DNA of 64,000 bases from Gammaproteobacteria bacterium (GTDB lineage Bacteria; Pseudomonadota; Gammaproteobacteria; Arenicellales; Poriferihabitantaceae), in the NCBI GenBank assembly GCA_028066695.1, contig JALCBG010000002.1, positions 6,983-70,982 on the forward strand, read 5' to 3'. Positions 45,801-54,848 of this stretch are shown piece by piece. Under the pieces are notes generated by a model. The model had not been told where the DNA came from and did no database searches. It saw only the letters and a program-made list of their open reading frames with translations. The translations under genes were made by a program, and so were the position numbers. The number at the start of each line of letters is the position of its first letter. The first letter of the stretch is position 1.

Positions 45801-47693
45801 GGCATCGGCGACATGGCCGGCGATGTATTCGGCAACGGCATGCTGCTGTCCAAACACATTCGCCTGGTCGCCGCGTTCAACCACATGCACATCTTCCTGG
45901 ATCCGAATCCGGACGCGGCGCGCAGTTTTCGCGAGCGGCGGCGGCTGTTCAACTTGCCGGGCTCGTCGTGGAGCGACTACGACCGCGCCGCGCTCTCCAA
46001 AGGCGGCGGCGTTTTTGAGCGCACCGCGAAATCAATCGCGCTTTCGCCCGAGGCGCGAAAAATGCTGGGCGCGCCGAAAGACCGCATCGCGCCCGACGAT
46101 TTGATCAGCCTCATCCTCAAAGCCGAAGTGGAGTTGCTGTGGAACGGCGGCATCGGCACCTATGTCAAGGCGAGCGGCGAGACGCACGCCGAAGTGCAGG
46201 ACAAGGCGAATGACGGCGTGCGCGCCGACGCCTCGGAGTTGCGCTGCAAGGTGGTCGGCGAAGGCGGCAACCTCGGCATGACGCAACTGGCGCGCGTGGA
46301 ATTCGCGTCGCGCGGCGGACTGTGCTACACCGACGCGATAGACAACTCGGCCGGCGTGGACACCTCCGACCGCGAGGTCAACATCAAGATTTTGCTGAAC
46401 GCGGCGATTGCCGCGAAAAAACTCGCGCCGGCCGGGCGCAACCGCCTGCTCGCAAGCATGGAAAAGGAAATCGCCGCGCTGGTGCTGCGCAACAACTACC
46501 AGCAGACGCAGACGCTCGGCATGGAAGCGGCGCGCGCGCCGCGGCGCATGCAGCAATACGCGCACGCGCTCGGCGCGCTGGAGGCCGACGGGCTGCTGTC
46601 GCGCGCGATTGAGTTTTTGCCGGACGCGGCCGCGATTGAAGAGCGCCGCGAAACCGGCAAGTGGCTGACGCGCCCGGAACTCGCGGTGCTGCTTTCCTAC
46701 GCGAAGATGGATTTGTACCAGGCGCTTCTGGATTCCAAACTGCCCGACGACCCGTATCTGCGCGGCGAACTGGAGCGGTATTTTCCGCAACTGCTGTCAA
46801 AGAAATACCCGGCGCAAATGCGCGCGCACCGCCTGCGGCGCGAGATCATCGCCACGCGCGTCACCAACGACCTGGTCGGCGTGATGGGCCCGACTTTTCA
46901 TCTGCGCCTCGCCGACCTGGCCGGCAGCGGCGCGACCGAGGTCACCCGCGCCTACATCGCCGCGCGCGACATTTTGGACGCGCCCGCGCTCATTCATGGC
47001 GTGGAAGAACTGGACAACCAAATCGCCGCGCGCGCGCAAATGGAAATGCTGGCGCACATCGCGGCCGCGCTGGAGTCGTGCGTGGTCGGGCTGCTGCGCG
47101 AGCCGTCGGCCGACATCGGCGCGCGCGTCTCCGCGCTGCGCCCCGGCTGCGCGAAATTGAAATCGGTTTTGAAAAGCGCGCTCGGGGGCGGCGCCGCGGC
47201 CGCGGGGGAGAGTGAAAAAACATTCACCGAGGCCGGCGCGCCGCCCGCGCTCGCGCGGCAACTGGCCGCGCTGCCGGCGCTCGGGCATGCGGCCGACATC
47301 ATTGACATCGCGAACCGCCGCAAACGCCCGCTGGAAAAAACCGCGCATGTGTATTTTCGCGCGCATGAAATTTTCGGCATCAACTGGCTGGAGCAGGCGA
47401 TAGACGCGCTGCCGGCCGACAGCGACTGGCGGCAGCGCGCGCAGTTCCGGCTCGGCGCCGACTTGCGCGCCGCGCACTCCGCAATCACCCACGCCGCGCT
47501 CGCGCAAAAAGGCGCGGACGCCGGCGCGGTCATCGCGCGCTGGCTGTCGGCGAACCGCGCCGCCGCGGCCGCCGCCGAAAAAATGCGCGCGGCGTTGAAA
47601 ACCGAATACGCGCCGGACTTCGCGATGCTGTCGGTGCTGGTCGGCGAGTTGCGTGGCTGCATCGGCGCCTCCCATTCGCGCGCGCGCCGGTAG
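42867..47693 (+). CDS. gdhB: NAD-dependent glutamate dehydrogenase, large (180-kDa) type
   Basis: Oxidatively deaminates glutamate to 2-oxoglutarate and ammonium with NAD. 1608 residues, the usual length for this class. Start at 42867 with AAAGG eight bases upstream; a 27-codon in-frame extension lacks a site. Family features include [14 protein letters not shown], the ACT-like N-terminal region, [41 protein letters not shown] (in segments) with the catalytic Lys, [40 protein letters not shown] and [10 protein letters not shown]. It sits beside the methylamine genes, which would release nitrogen and carbon; a functional link is only suggested. Confidence 0.96.
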   Translation: [1608 protein letters not shown]

Positions 47694-47715
47694 GCCGGTA
47701 GTGTGGCGCGCTGAC

Positions 47716-48306
47716 ATGCAAACCCAAGTCCAGGTTCCCGATTTCAGCGGGACGCATTTTCCGCCTTACGCCGGCGCGTCGCTGCCGCTGCCCGACGGCG
47801 ACTTGTGGGTGTTCGGCTACGGCTCGCTGATGTGGAACCCCGGCTTTGCGGTGGCGCGCGCCGCGCCGGCGCGGCTTTACGGCTACCACCGCCGCCTGTG
47901 TTTGTGGTCGACGCATTACCGCGGCAGCGCGAAGCGCCCCGGGCTGGTGCTCGGGCTGGACCGCGGCGGCTCGTGCAACGGCATGGCGTTTCGCGTCGCG
48001 CGCAAACACGCGCGCGCCGCGGCCGACTATTTGCGCGAGCGCGAGATGGTCAACAACGCCTACCGCCCGGCGGTCAAGCGCGTGTATTTGCGCGGCGGCG
48101 AAGGCGTGGACGCGCTGACCTTTGTCTCCAAGCGCGAGCACCCGCAATTCGCGCGCCCGCTCGGCCTGCGCGCCACGGTGGAAGTGGTGCTGCGCGCCAA
48201 GGGCGTGCACGGAAAAAACCGCGAATACATACTGAACACCGCGCGCCGGCTGAGCGAACTGCGCATTGAACACACCGAGTTGCATGCGGTCGCGGCGCGG
48301 TTGTAA
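47716..48306 (+). CDS. ChaC-family glutathione-specific gamma-glutamylcyclotransferase
   Basis: Degrades glutathione to 5-oxoproline and Cys-Gly. 196 residues. The substrate-binding loop [13 protein letters not shown] is diagnostic, followed by [28 protein letters not shown] and the catalytic Glu in [13 protein letters not shown]. Length suits ChaC. Start at 47716, 22 bases after the glutamate dehydrogenase stop, so it may be read from the same transcript. Confidence 0.92.
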   Translation: MQTQVQVPDFSGTHFPPYAGASLPLPDGDLWVFGYGSLMWNPGFAVARAAPARLYGYHRRLCLWSTHYRGSAKRPGLVLGLDRGGSCNGMAFRVARKHARAAADYLREREMVNNAYRPAVKRVYLRGGEGVDALTFVSKREHPQFARPLGLRATVEVVLRAKGVHGKNREYILNTARRLSELRIEHTELHAVAARL

Positions 48307-48356
48307 CGCCGCACCCGCATGCGGCGCCTTCAAACTTCACCCAGCGAGGAAACTCC

Positions 48357-48719
48357 ATGAGCGACGCAAAACAAGACACCCTTTTCAGCAAGATCGTCAA
48401 GCGCGAAATTCCGGCGGACATTTTGTTTCAAGACGAGCGCGTCACCGCGTTCCGCGACATCAACCCGCAGGCGCCGACGCATGTGCTGATCATCCCCAAC
48501 AAGATCATTCCGACCGTCAACGACATCACCGCCGAAGACGAGGGCGTGCTCGGCCACCTGTTCGTGGTCGCGGCGAAAATCGCCGAGCAGGAAGGCGTTG
48601 CGAAAGACGGCTACCGCCTGCTGGTCAACTGCGGCAAGCACGCCAACCAGGAGGTGTACCACCTGCACATGCACCTGTTCGGCGGCCGCCCGCTCGGCTG
48701 GATGGTCAAGCCGCAGTAA
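48357..48719 (+). CDS. HIT-family nucleotide hydrolase (HinT type)
   Basis: Small purine-nucleoside phosphoramidase of 120 residues. The histidine triad appears as [13 protein letters not shown], with the N-terminal [38 protein letters not shown] (in segments) typical of HinT. GAGG ribosome site six bases before the ATG. It ends one base before the convergent ispF. Confidence 0.95.
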   Translation: MSDAKQDTLFSKIVKREIPADILFQDERVTAFRDINPQAPTHVLIIPNKIIPTVNDITAEDEGVLGHLFVVAAKIAEQEGVAKDGYRLLVNCGKHANQEVYHLHMHLFGGRPLGWMVKPQ

Positions 48720-48720
48720 C

Positions 48721-49206
48721 TCAGCCGGACCCGGCGAGCAGCGCGACCGCGTGCGCGGCAATCCCCTCTTCGCGGCCGCAAAAGCCGAGGCCGTCGGTGC
48801 TGGTCGCCTTGACATTGACGCGCGCCGCGTCCGCGCCGAGGTCTTCGGCGATGTTGCGCGCCATCGCCGCGGTGTGCGGCGCGAGTTTCGGGCGCTCGGC
48901 GACCACCACGCAGTCAATGTTCATAACGCGCAAACGCGCCTCGTCCAGCATTCGCCGCACCTCGCGCAGCAACCCGCGGCTGTCGGCGCCGCGGTAGCGC
49001 TCGTTGTTCGGAAAATGCGCGCCGAGATCGCCGCGCCCGGCCGCGCCGAGGCACGCGTCGCACACCGCGTGCAGCAGCACATCGGCGTCGGAATGCCCGG
49101 CGAGTCCGCGCGGCCATTCAATCCGCACGCCGCCGATGCGCAGTTCGCGCCCGCCTTCCGGCGCGAAGCGGTGCGCGTCGTAGCCGTTGCCGATGCGCCA
49201 GTTCAT
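48721..49206 (-). CDS. ispF: 2-C-methyl-D-erythritol 2,4-cyclodiphosphate synthase
   Basis: MEP isoprenoid pathway enzyme, 161 residues. Zinc and substrate motifs: RIGNGYDAHRF, GGVRIEWPRGLAGHSDADVLLHAVCDACLGA, GDLGAHFPN and the C-terminal KATSTDGLGFCGREEGIAAHAVALL. The ATG overlaps the ispD stop (ATGA); a 15-codon upstream extension lies inside ispD and is not needed. Confidence 0.97.
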   Translation of the reverse strand: MNWRIGNGYDAHRFAPEGGRELRIGGVRIEWPRGLAGHSDADVLLHAVCDACLGAAGRGDLGAHFPNNERYRGADSRGLLREVRRMLDEARLRVMNIDCVVVAERPKLAPHTAAMARNIAEDLGADAARVNVKATSTDGLGFCGREEGIAAHAVALLAGSG

Positions 49207-49934
49207 GTTTGCGCCGCCGCTTCCCGATGTTCCAAATACCGCGCGGCCCATTCCAAATCGGCCGGCACCGTGATTTTAATGTTGCCCGGGTCGCCCTCCA
49301 CCACCAGCGGGCGCGCGCCGGCGAGTTCCATCGCCGAAGATTCGTCGGGCGGCGCCAGCCCGCGCTCCAGCGCGCGCCGCAGCGCGGTTTCCAGTTGCCC
49401 GCAGCGAAACATCTGCGGCGTGAGCGCGCGCCAGTAAGCCGCGCCGCCGAGCGATTCCTCTATGCGGCCGTCGCGCCCGCGCTTCAGCGCGTCCGAGACT
49501 TTCAGCGCGAGCACCGCGCCGTTGCCGTCGGCGCGCGCGGCCGCGGCGAGGCGCTCTATGTCGGCCTGCGCCAGGCACGGGCGCGCCGCGTCGTGCACCA
49601 GCGCCCAGTCGCCGGCCGCGGCATCGCCGCGCAGCAATTGCCGCAGCGCATTCAGCACGGTGCGCGCGCGCGTGTCGCCGCCGCCGCTGATGCCGATTAA
49701 TTTTTCATGCGCAAACGGCCGCGCGCGCCACTCCTCGTCGTCGTCGCGAATGCCGACGATGACGCCGTCCACCGAATCGCTGGCGCACAGCGCGAGCAAT
49801 GCGCGGTCAATCACGCGCCGCCCGCACAACTGCAGATACTGCTTCGGGCGCGGCGACATCATGCGCTTGCCGATGCCGGCGGCGGCGGCGACCGCCCAGA
49901 TTTTTTCGCCGGCGGATTTTTTTCTGGCGGGCAT
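49203..49934 (-). CDS. ispD: 2-C-methyl-D-erythritol 4-phosphate cytidylyltransferase
   Basis: Couples MEP to CTP in isoprenoid synthesis, 243 residues. Nucleotide loop: AVAAAAGIGKRMMSPRPKQYLQLCGRRVIDRAL (in segments); here the usual VVPAAG is AVAAAAG. Also GGGDTRARTVLNAL, VHDAARPCL and the C-terminal GDPGNIKITVPADLEWA. Coupled to ispF by overlap and divergent from mfd across 90 bases. Confidence 0.96.
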   Translation of the reverse strand: MPARKKSAGEKIWAVAAAAGIGKRMMSPRPKQYLQLCGRRVIDRALLALCASDSVDGVIVGIRDDDEEWRARPFAHEKLIGISGGGDTRARTVLNALRQLLRGDAAAGDWALVHDAARPCLAQADIERLAAAARADGNGAVLALKVSDALKRGRDGRIEESLGGAAYWRALTPQMFRCGQLETALRRALERGLAPPDESSAMELAGARPLVVEGDPGNIKITVPADLEWAARYLEHREAAAQT

Positions 49935-50024
49935 GAAAGGGAGCGGATTTTGCTTGCGGTTTTTGCGGCGCGGCGGTTACAATCCGCGCCCGCTTGCATC
50001 GCGGGCCGTGCGCGCCCGGATTGG

Positions 50025-53000
50025 ATGATGTCCGAATCTTACCAGCATCTGCTGCGCCCGCCGCTGCCGGACGGCGCCGGGGCGCTCGTTTGGAGCGGCC
50101 TGCACGGCTCGGCGGCCGCGCTCGCGCTGGCCGAGGCCGCGCGCGAACACCGCGGCGTTTTGGTCGCGGTGTTCGCCGACCAGCACCAACTGCAAATCTG
50201 CGACAACGACCTGCGCTTCTACCTGGACCCCGGGCGCGAGGCGCTGGTGTTTCCGAGTTGGGAATGCCTGCCCTACGACGTGTTCTCGCCGCACCCGGAC
50301 ATCATCTCGCAGCGCCTGCGCGTTCTTTCCAAACTTCCGTCGCTGGAAAACGCGCTGGTGCTGACCACCTGCGCCAACCTGATGCAGCGGCTGCCGCCGC
50401 CCGAATATGTGCTGGGGCGGAGTTTTTCGCTGCGCCGCGGGCAGCGCGTGGATCTCGCCGCATTGCGCGCGCAACTCGGCGACGCGAACTACGCCGCGGT
50501 GCGGCAGGTGATGTCGCCGGGCGAGTTTGCACTGCGCGGCGGGCTGGTGGACATTTTTCCGGCGGGCGCGGACGCGCCGTTTCGGCTTGACCTGATGGAT
50601 GACGAAATTGAATCCATCCGCCACTTTGACCCGGACACGCAGCGCTCGCGCGGCGAGGCCGCGGAACTTTCGCTGCTGCCGGCGCGCGAGTTTCCGATGG
50701 ACGAAGACGGCATTCGCAGGTTTCGCGAGGCGTTTCGCCGCATGTTTGCGGGCGACCCGGGCGCGCAAAAAATCTACACCGAAATCAGCGGCGGGCGCGT
50801 GCCGGCCGGCGCCGAGTTTTTTCTGCCGCTGTTTTTTGAAAAAGTCCACACATTGTTTGACTATGTCCGCGGCGATCAGGCGTGGCTGCTGCCGGAGGAT
50901 TTTGACGCGGGCGTGAAAACGCACTGGGCGGAAATTCAGGACCGTTACGCCGCGGCGCAATCCGACCCCGAGCGCCGCGCGCCGCCGCCGCAAATGCTGC
51001 ACATGGAGCCGCGCGAATTGCATAAACATTTGGAGCGCCACCCGCGCGTGCTGCGCTTCGCCGCAAAACGCAACAAAGGCTGGCGCGCGCCGAGTGCGCC
51101 GGTCGCGCAGTTTCCGGTGGACGCGCGCGCGGAGTCGCCCTACCGCCCGCTGTTTGAACACATCGCAAACGCAAAAAACCGCGTGCTGCTCGCCGTGGAA
51201 ACCGCCGGGCGGCGCGAGGCGATGGAAGAGACGCTCGCCGGCCGCGAACTGCGCGCGGTGGAATGCGAAAACTTCGCCGCGTTCGCGCGCGACTCGTCGG
51301 CCGCGCTCGGCCTGTGCGTCTACCCGCTGGAGCGCGGGCTGTGCCTGCCGGAGCACGGCATTGAAGTCGTCAGCGAAACACAGCTCTACGGCGAGAAGGT
51401 TCGCAGCCGCCGGCGCGGAACAAAGGCGCAGGACCCGGAAGCGGTCATTCGCTCGCTCGCCGAACTGCACGAGGGCGATCCGGTGGTGCACATTGAGCAC
51501 GGCGTCGGCAGATACCGCGGCCTGTGCTTTCTGGACATTGACGGGCGCGAGACCGAGTTCCTCGCGGTGGAATACCGCGGCGGCGACAAGTTGTATGTGC
51601 CGGTGCTGTCGCTGCATTTGATCGGAAGGTTTGTCGGCGGCGGCGAAGACGCGCCGCTGCACCGCCTCGGCGGCGACAAATGGATCAAGGCGCAAAAACG
51701 CGCGTGCGAAAAAGCCTACGACGTCGCCGCCGAGTTGCTGGAAATTGAAGCGCTGCGCACCGCGCGCAAGGGGCGCGCGTTCACCGTGCCCGAGGAGGAA
51801 TACCGCGGTTTTGCCGCGCGCTTCGCCTTTGAGGAGACGCCCGACCAATTGCGCGCGATTGAAGAGGTGCGCGCCGATTTGGAATCGCCGGAGCCGATGG
51901 ACCGGCTGGTCTGCGGCGATGTCGGCTTCGGCAAAACCGAAGTCGCGTTGCGCGCCGCGTTCATCGCGGTGCACAACAACTGCCAGGCGGCGGTCCTCGC
52001 GCCGACCACGCTGCTCGCGCAGCAGCACCACCGCACCTTCACCGACCGCTTCGCCGGGCTGCCGGTCGCGGTGGAAATGCTGTCGCGCTTCAAAACCAAA
52101 AAGCAGGCGGACGAAATCACCGCAGGGCTGCGCAAGGGGCGGCCCGACATCATCATCGGCACGCACCGCCTGCTGCAGGACGACGTCCGCTTCAAAAACC
52201 TCGGGCTGCTGATCATTGACGAGGAGCACCGTTTCGGCGTGCGGCAAAAGGAAAAGATCAAGCGGCTGCGAAGCCAGGTGGACCTGCTGACGCTGACGGC
52301 GACGCCGATTCCGCGCACGCTCAACCTGGCGATGTCCGGGCTGCGCGCGGTCTCGCTGATCGCCACCGCGCCGGAATTGCGGCTGGCGGTGAAAACTTTT
52401 ATCTGTGAATCAAGCAGCGCGCTGATTCGCGAGGCGGTGCTGCGCGAAATTCGCCGCGGCGGACAGGTGTATTTTCTGCATAACGAGGTGCGCTCCATAG
52501 AGCGCTTCGCCGCCGAACTCGCCGAGTTGGTGCCGGAGGCCGAGGTGAATGTCGGGCACGGGCAAATGGGCGAGGCGCGCCTGGAGCGCGTGATGCGCGA
52601 CTTTTACCACCGGCGGTTTAATGTGCTGGTGTGTTCCACCATCATTGAAAGCGGCATTGACATTCCGTCGGCGAACACCATCATCATTCAGCGCGCCGAC
52701 CGCTTCGGCCTGGCGCAACTGCACCAATTGCGCGGCCGCGTCGGCCGCTCGCACCACCAGGCATTCGCCTACCTGCTGATTCCGGAGCGGCGGCTGCTCG
52801 GCGGCGACGCGAAAAAACGGCTGGACGCGTTCGGCATGATGGAAGACCTCGGCGCCGGTTTTGCGCTGGCCTCGCACGACCTGGAAATTCGCGGCGCCGG
52901 CGAATTGCTCGGCGAGACGCAGAGCGGGCTGATCGACGACGTCGGCTTCTCGCTCTACGCCGAATACCTGCGCATGGCGGTCGCGGCCATCCGCGAAAAA

Positions 53001-53471
53001 CGCATCGCGCCCGAGGCCGAGATGCCGGCCGCATGCACGATAGACCTGCATCTGCCGGCGCTGTTTCCGCCGGACTATCTGGGCGATCCGCACGCGCGGC
53101 TGGTGCTTTACAAGCGCATCGCCGGCGCCGGCGACCGGCGCGAATTGGAGGAACTGCAGGTGGAAGTCATAGACCGTTTCGGGCTGCTTCCGCCGCAGGG
53201 AAAAAACCTGTTCCGCCTGACCGCGCTTCGCCTGCGCGCCGAGCGGCTCGGCGTTCGCAAAATAGACATCGGCGGCGGCGGCGGCGTGATTGAATTTGTC
53301 GACAAGCCGGAATTGGACCCGGCCGCGCTTCTGGCGATGGCGCAGCGCGCGCCGCGCGAATACCGGCTGCGCCCGAACGGCCTGTCGCTCATGCGCGATT
53401 TTTCCGACGAGGAGGCGCGCATCGGCGAAGTGGAAAAGTTGCTGGACGAATTGGGCGCCGCCGCCGCGTGA
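50025..53471 (+). CDS. mfd: Transcription-repair coupling factor
   Basis: DNA translocase that removes RNA polymerase stalled at lesions and recruits UvrA. 1148 residues, exactly the usual size; a longer frame upstream is antisense ispD. Order: UvrB-homology region (GREALVFPSWECLPYDVFSPHPDIISQRL), RNA-polymerase-interacting domain (GDPVVHIEHGVGRYRGL, EYRGGDKLYVPV), and helicase motifs CGDVGFGKTEVALRAAF, DEEHRFGVRQKE, TLTATPIPRTL, STIIESGIDIPSANTIII and QLRGRVGRS, then the C-terminal TRCF domain. csiV follows after 12 bases. Confidence 0.98.
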   Translation: MMSESYQHLLRPPLPDGAGALVWSGLHGSAAALALAEAAREHRGVLVAVFADQHQLQICDNDLRFYLDPGREALVFPSWECLPYDVFSPHPDIISQRLRVLSKLPSLENALVLTTCANLMQRLPPPEYVLGRSFSLRRGQRVDLAALRAQLGDANYAAVRQVMSPGEFALRGGLVDIFPAGADAPFRLDLMDDEIESIRHFDPDTQRSRGEAAELSLLPAREFPMDEDGIRRFREAFRRMFAGDPGAQKIYTEISGGRVPAGAEFFLPLFFEKVHTLFDYVRGDQAWLLPEDFDAGVKTHWAEIQDRYAAAQSDPERRAPPPQMLHMEPRELHKHLERHPRVLRFAAKRNKGWRAPSAPVAQFPVDARAESPYRPLFEHIANAKNRVLLAVETAGRREAMEETLAGRELRAVECENFAAFARDSSAALGLCVYPLERGLCLPEHGIEVVSETQLYGEKVRSRRRGTKAQDPEAVIRSLAELHEGDPVVHIEHGVGRYRGLCFLDIDGRETEFLAVEYRGGDKLYVPVLSLHLIGRFVGGGEDAPLHRLGGDKWIKAQKRACEKAYDVAAELLEIEALRTARKGRAFTVPEEEYRGFAARFAFEETPDQLRAIEEVRADLESPEPMDRLVCGDVGFGKTEVALRAAFIAVHNNCQAAVLAPTTLLAQQHHRTFTDRFAGLPVAVEMLSRFKTKKQADEITAGLRKGRPDIIIGTHRLLQDDVRFKNLGLLIIDEEHRFGVRQKEKIKRLRSQVDLLTLTATPIPRTLNLAMSGLRAVSLIATAPELRLAVKTFICESSSALIREAVLREIRRGGQVYFLHNEVRSIERFAAELAELVPEAEVNVGHGQMGEARLERVMRDFYHRRFNVLVCSTIIESGIDIPSANTIIIQRADRFGLAQLHQLRGRVGRSHHQAFAYLLIPERRLLGGDAKKRLDAFGMMEDLGAGFALASHDLEIRGAGELLGETQSGLIDDVGFSLYAEYLRMAVAAIREKRIAPEAEMPAACTIDLHLPALFPPDYLGDPHARLVLYKRIAGAGDRRELEELQVEVIDRFGLLPPQGKNLFRLTALRLRAERLGVRKIDIGGGGGVIEFVDKPELDPAALLAMAQRAPREYRLRPNGLSLMRDFSDEEARIGEVEKLLDELGAAAA

Positions 53472-53483
53472 TACACTAATACG

Positions 53484-54101
53484 ATGTTGCGAATCTGCAT
53501 CGCGGCGCTCGCTCTTGCGCTGATGCCGGCCGCCGCAAGCGGCGAGGCGGAAGAGGAATACGAAATTGAAGTCCTGGTGTTCGAGCGCGCCGCCCCCCCC
53601 GAAAACGCCGCCCCCCCCGAGCGCTGGGATTTTTCCTCGGAGCGCTACCGCGCGCGCCTGCGGCGCATGCAGCGGCTCGGCGACCGGGCGAGCGATTTTG
53701 AAACCATCAACCAGGTCTACCGCCTGAAAGCGGCGCGCGCCGCGCTGCGCGCCTCGGGACACCGCATCATTGAGTCGGTCAGTTGGCGGCAGAAGGAAAG
53801 CCTGCTGCAAAACGCGCCGCTGATCGCGGTCGGCAAGGCCGGCCCGGCGCGCGCGCTGCTGGAGGGATTCGTGCGGATTTACACGACCACGCTGATCTAC
53901 GCCGACATTGACATGCAAATCTCGCCGCACATTCCGGCCGCGCCGGAAATGCGCGCGGCGCCGCGGCGCGGCGCGCCGCAGTATTTCATCTCGGAAAAAC
54001 GCCGCGTCAAATTCGGGCAGATCCATTATTTTGATCACCCGCTGTTCGGCGTGCTGCTCGGCGTTTGGCCGGCGCCGCCGGAAGACGAATTCGCGTTATG
54101 A
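53484..54101 (+). CDS. csiV: CsiV-like periplasmic protein
   Basis: 205 residues; CsiV is described as a peptidoglycan-binding protein tied to stress and virulence in Vibrio. Signal peptide RICIAALALALMPAAASG; then EYEIEVLVFER, a long helical stretch and the C-terminal FISEKRRVKFGQIHYFDHPLFGVLLGVWP, which closely follows the family. Location directly after mfd is also typical. Its end overlaps the convergent MTI phosphorylase gene by six bases. Confidence 0.85.
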   Translation: MLRICIAALALALMPAAASGEAEEEYEIEVLVFERAAPPENAAPPERWDFSSERYRARLRRMQRLGDRASDFETINQVYRLKAARAALRASGHRIIESVSWRQKESLLQNAPLIAVGKAGPARALLEGFVRIYTTTLIYADIDMQISPHIPAAPEMRAAPRRGAPQYFISEKRRVKFGQIHYFDHPLFGVLLGVWPAPPEDEFAL

Positions 54102-54848
54102 CGCGTTTGACATGCGCATGACGATTTTGACCGCGCGCGCGGCGCCGTCGCGCAAATATTTTTCCATTCCGGCGAAATCAACGCCGCGGCCGGAGTCGCG
54201 GCCGGCGGCCGGGTTGATGACCATCGCGATTGCCGCGTAGGGCAGTTCCAGTTCGCGCGCGAGCGACGCTTCGGGCATTCCGGTCATGCCGACCAGGCCG
54301 GCGCCGTCGCGTTCCAGACGGTTGATTTCGGCGGGGCTTTCCAAGCGCGGGCCCTGGGTCACCGCGAGCGTCGCGCGCGCCGCCAATTCAACGCCGGCGC
54401 GTTTCGCCGCCTCCAAAATTTCCGCGCGCAGGGATTCGTCGTAGGGCGCGGTGAAGTCAATGTGTTTGACGCCGTCGAAGTTTTCCATGCCCTCGCCGTC
54501 AAAAAAAGTGTGCGCGCGCCCCCAGGTGTAATCAATGACCTGGTCCGGCAGCGCCAGTTTGCCGGGCGCGAACTCCGCCGCAATTCCGCCGACCGCGGCG
54601 AACGCGATCACGCGGCGCGCGCCGGCCTGTTTCAGCGCCCACAAATTTGCGCGGTAGTTGACGCGGTGCGGCGCGATGTCGTGGCGCGCGCCGTGGCGGT
54701 TGATGAACACGACTTCGCAACCGCCGAGTTTTCCGAAAACCAGCGGCGCCGACGGCGCGCCGAACGGCGTGTCCGCGTCTTCGCCGCGCGCGGCCTCAAG
54801 TCCCGGCAACTCCGCGAAGCCGCTGCCGCCGATAAGCGCGGTGGTCAT
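54096..54848 (-). CDS. S-methyl-5'-thioinosine phosphorylase (MTAP/PNP family)
   Basis: Salvages methylthio-purine nucleosides formed from polyamine or homoserine-lactone synthesis. 250 residues. Signatures: ALIGGSGFAELPGL, phosphate site RHGARHDIAPHRVNYRANLWALKQAGA, GPRLESPAEINRL and MTGMPEASLARELELPYAAIAMVINPAAGR. The VINPAAGR segment, in place of the MTAP-type VTDYDCW, points to thioinosine rather than thioadenosine; that substrate call is inference. It is coupled to hldD by an ATGA overlap at the end of a long operon. Confidence 0.85.
   Translation of the reverse strand: MTTALIGGSGFAELPGLEAARGEDADTPFGAPSAPLVFGKLGGCEVVFINRHGARHDIAPHRVNYRANLWALKQAGARRVIAFAAVGGIAAEFAPGKLALPDQVIDYTWGRAHTFFDGEGMENFDGVKHIDFTAPYDESLRAEILEAAKRAGVELAARATLAVTQGPRLESPAEINRLERDGAGLVGMTGMPEASLARELELPYAAIAMVINPAAGRDSGRGVDFAGMEKYLRDGAARAVKIVMRMSNAS

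Noticed and set aside
49977-52247. 756-codon open frame on the minus strand
   Set aside because: Antisense shadow of mfd; the same holds for the frame at 43926-45890 over glutamate dehydrogenase.
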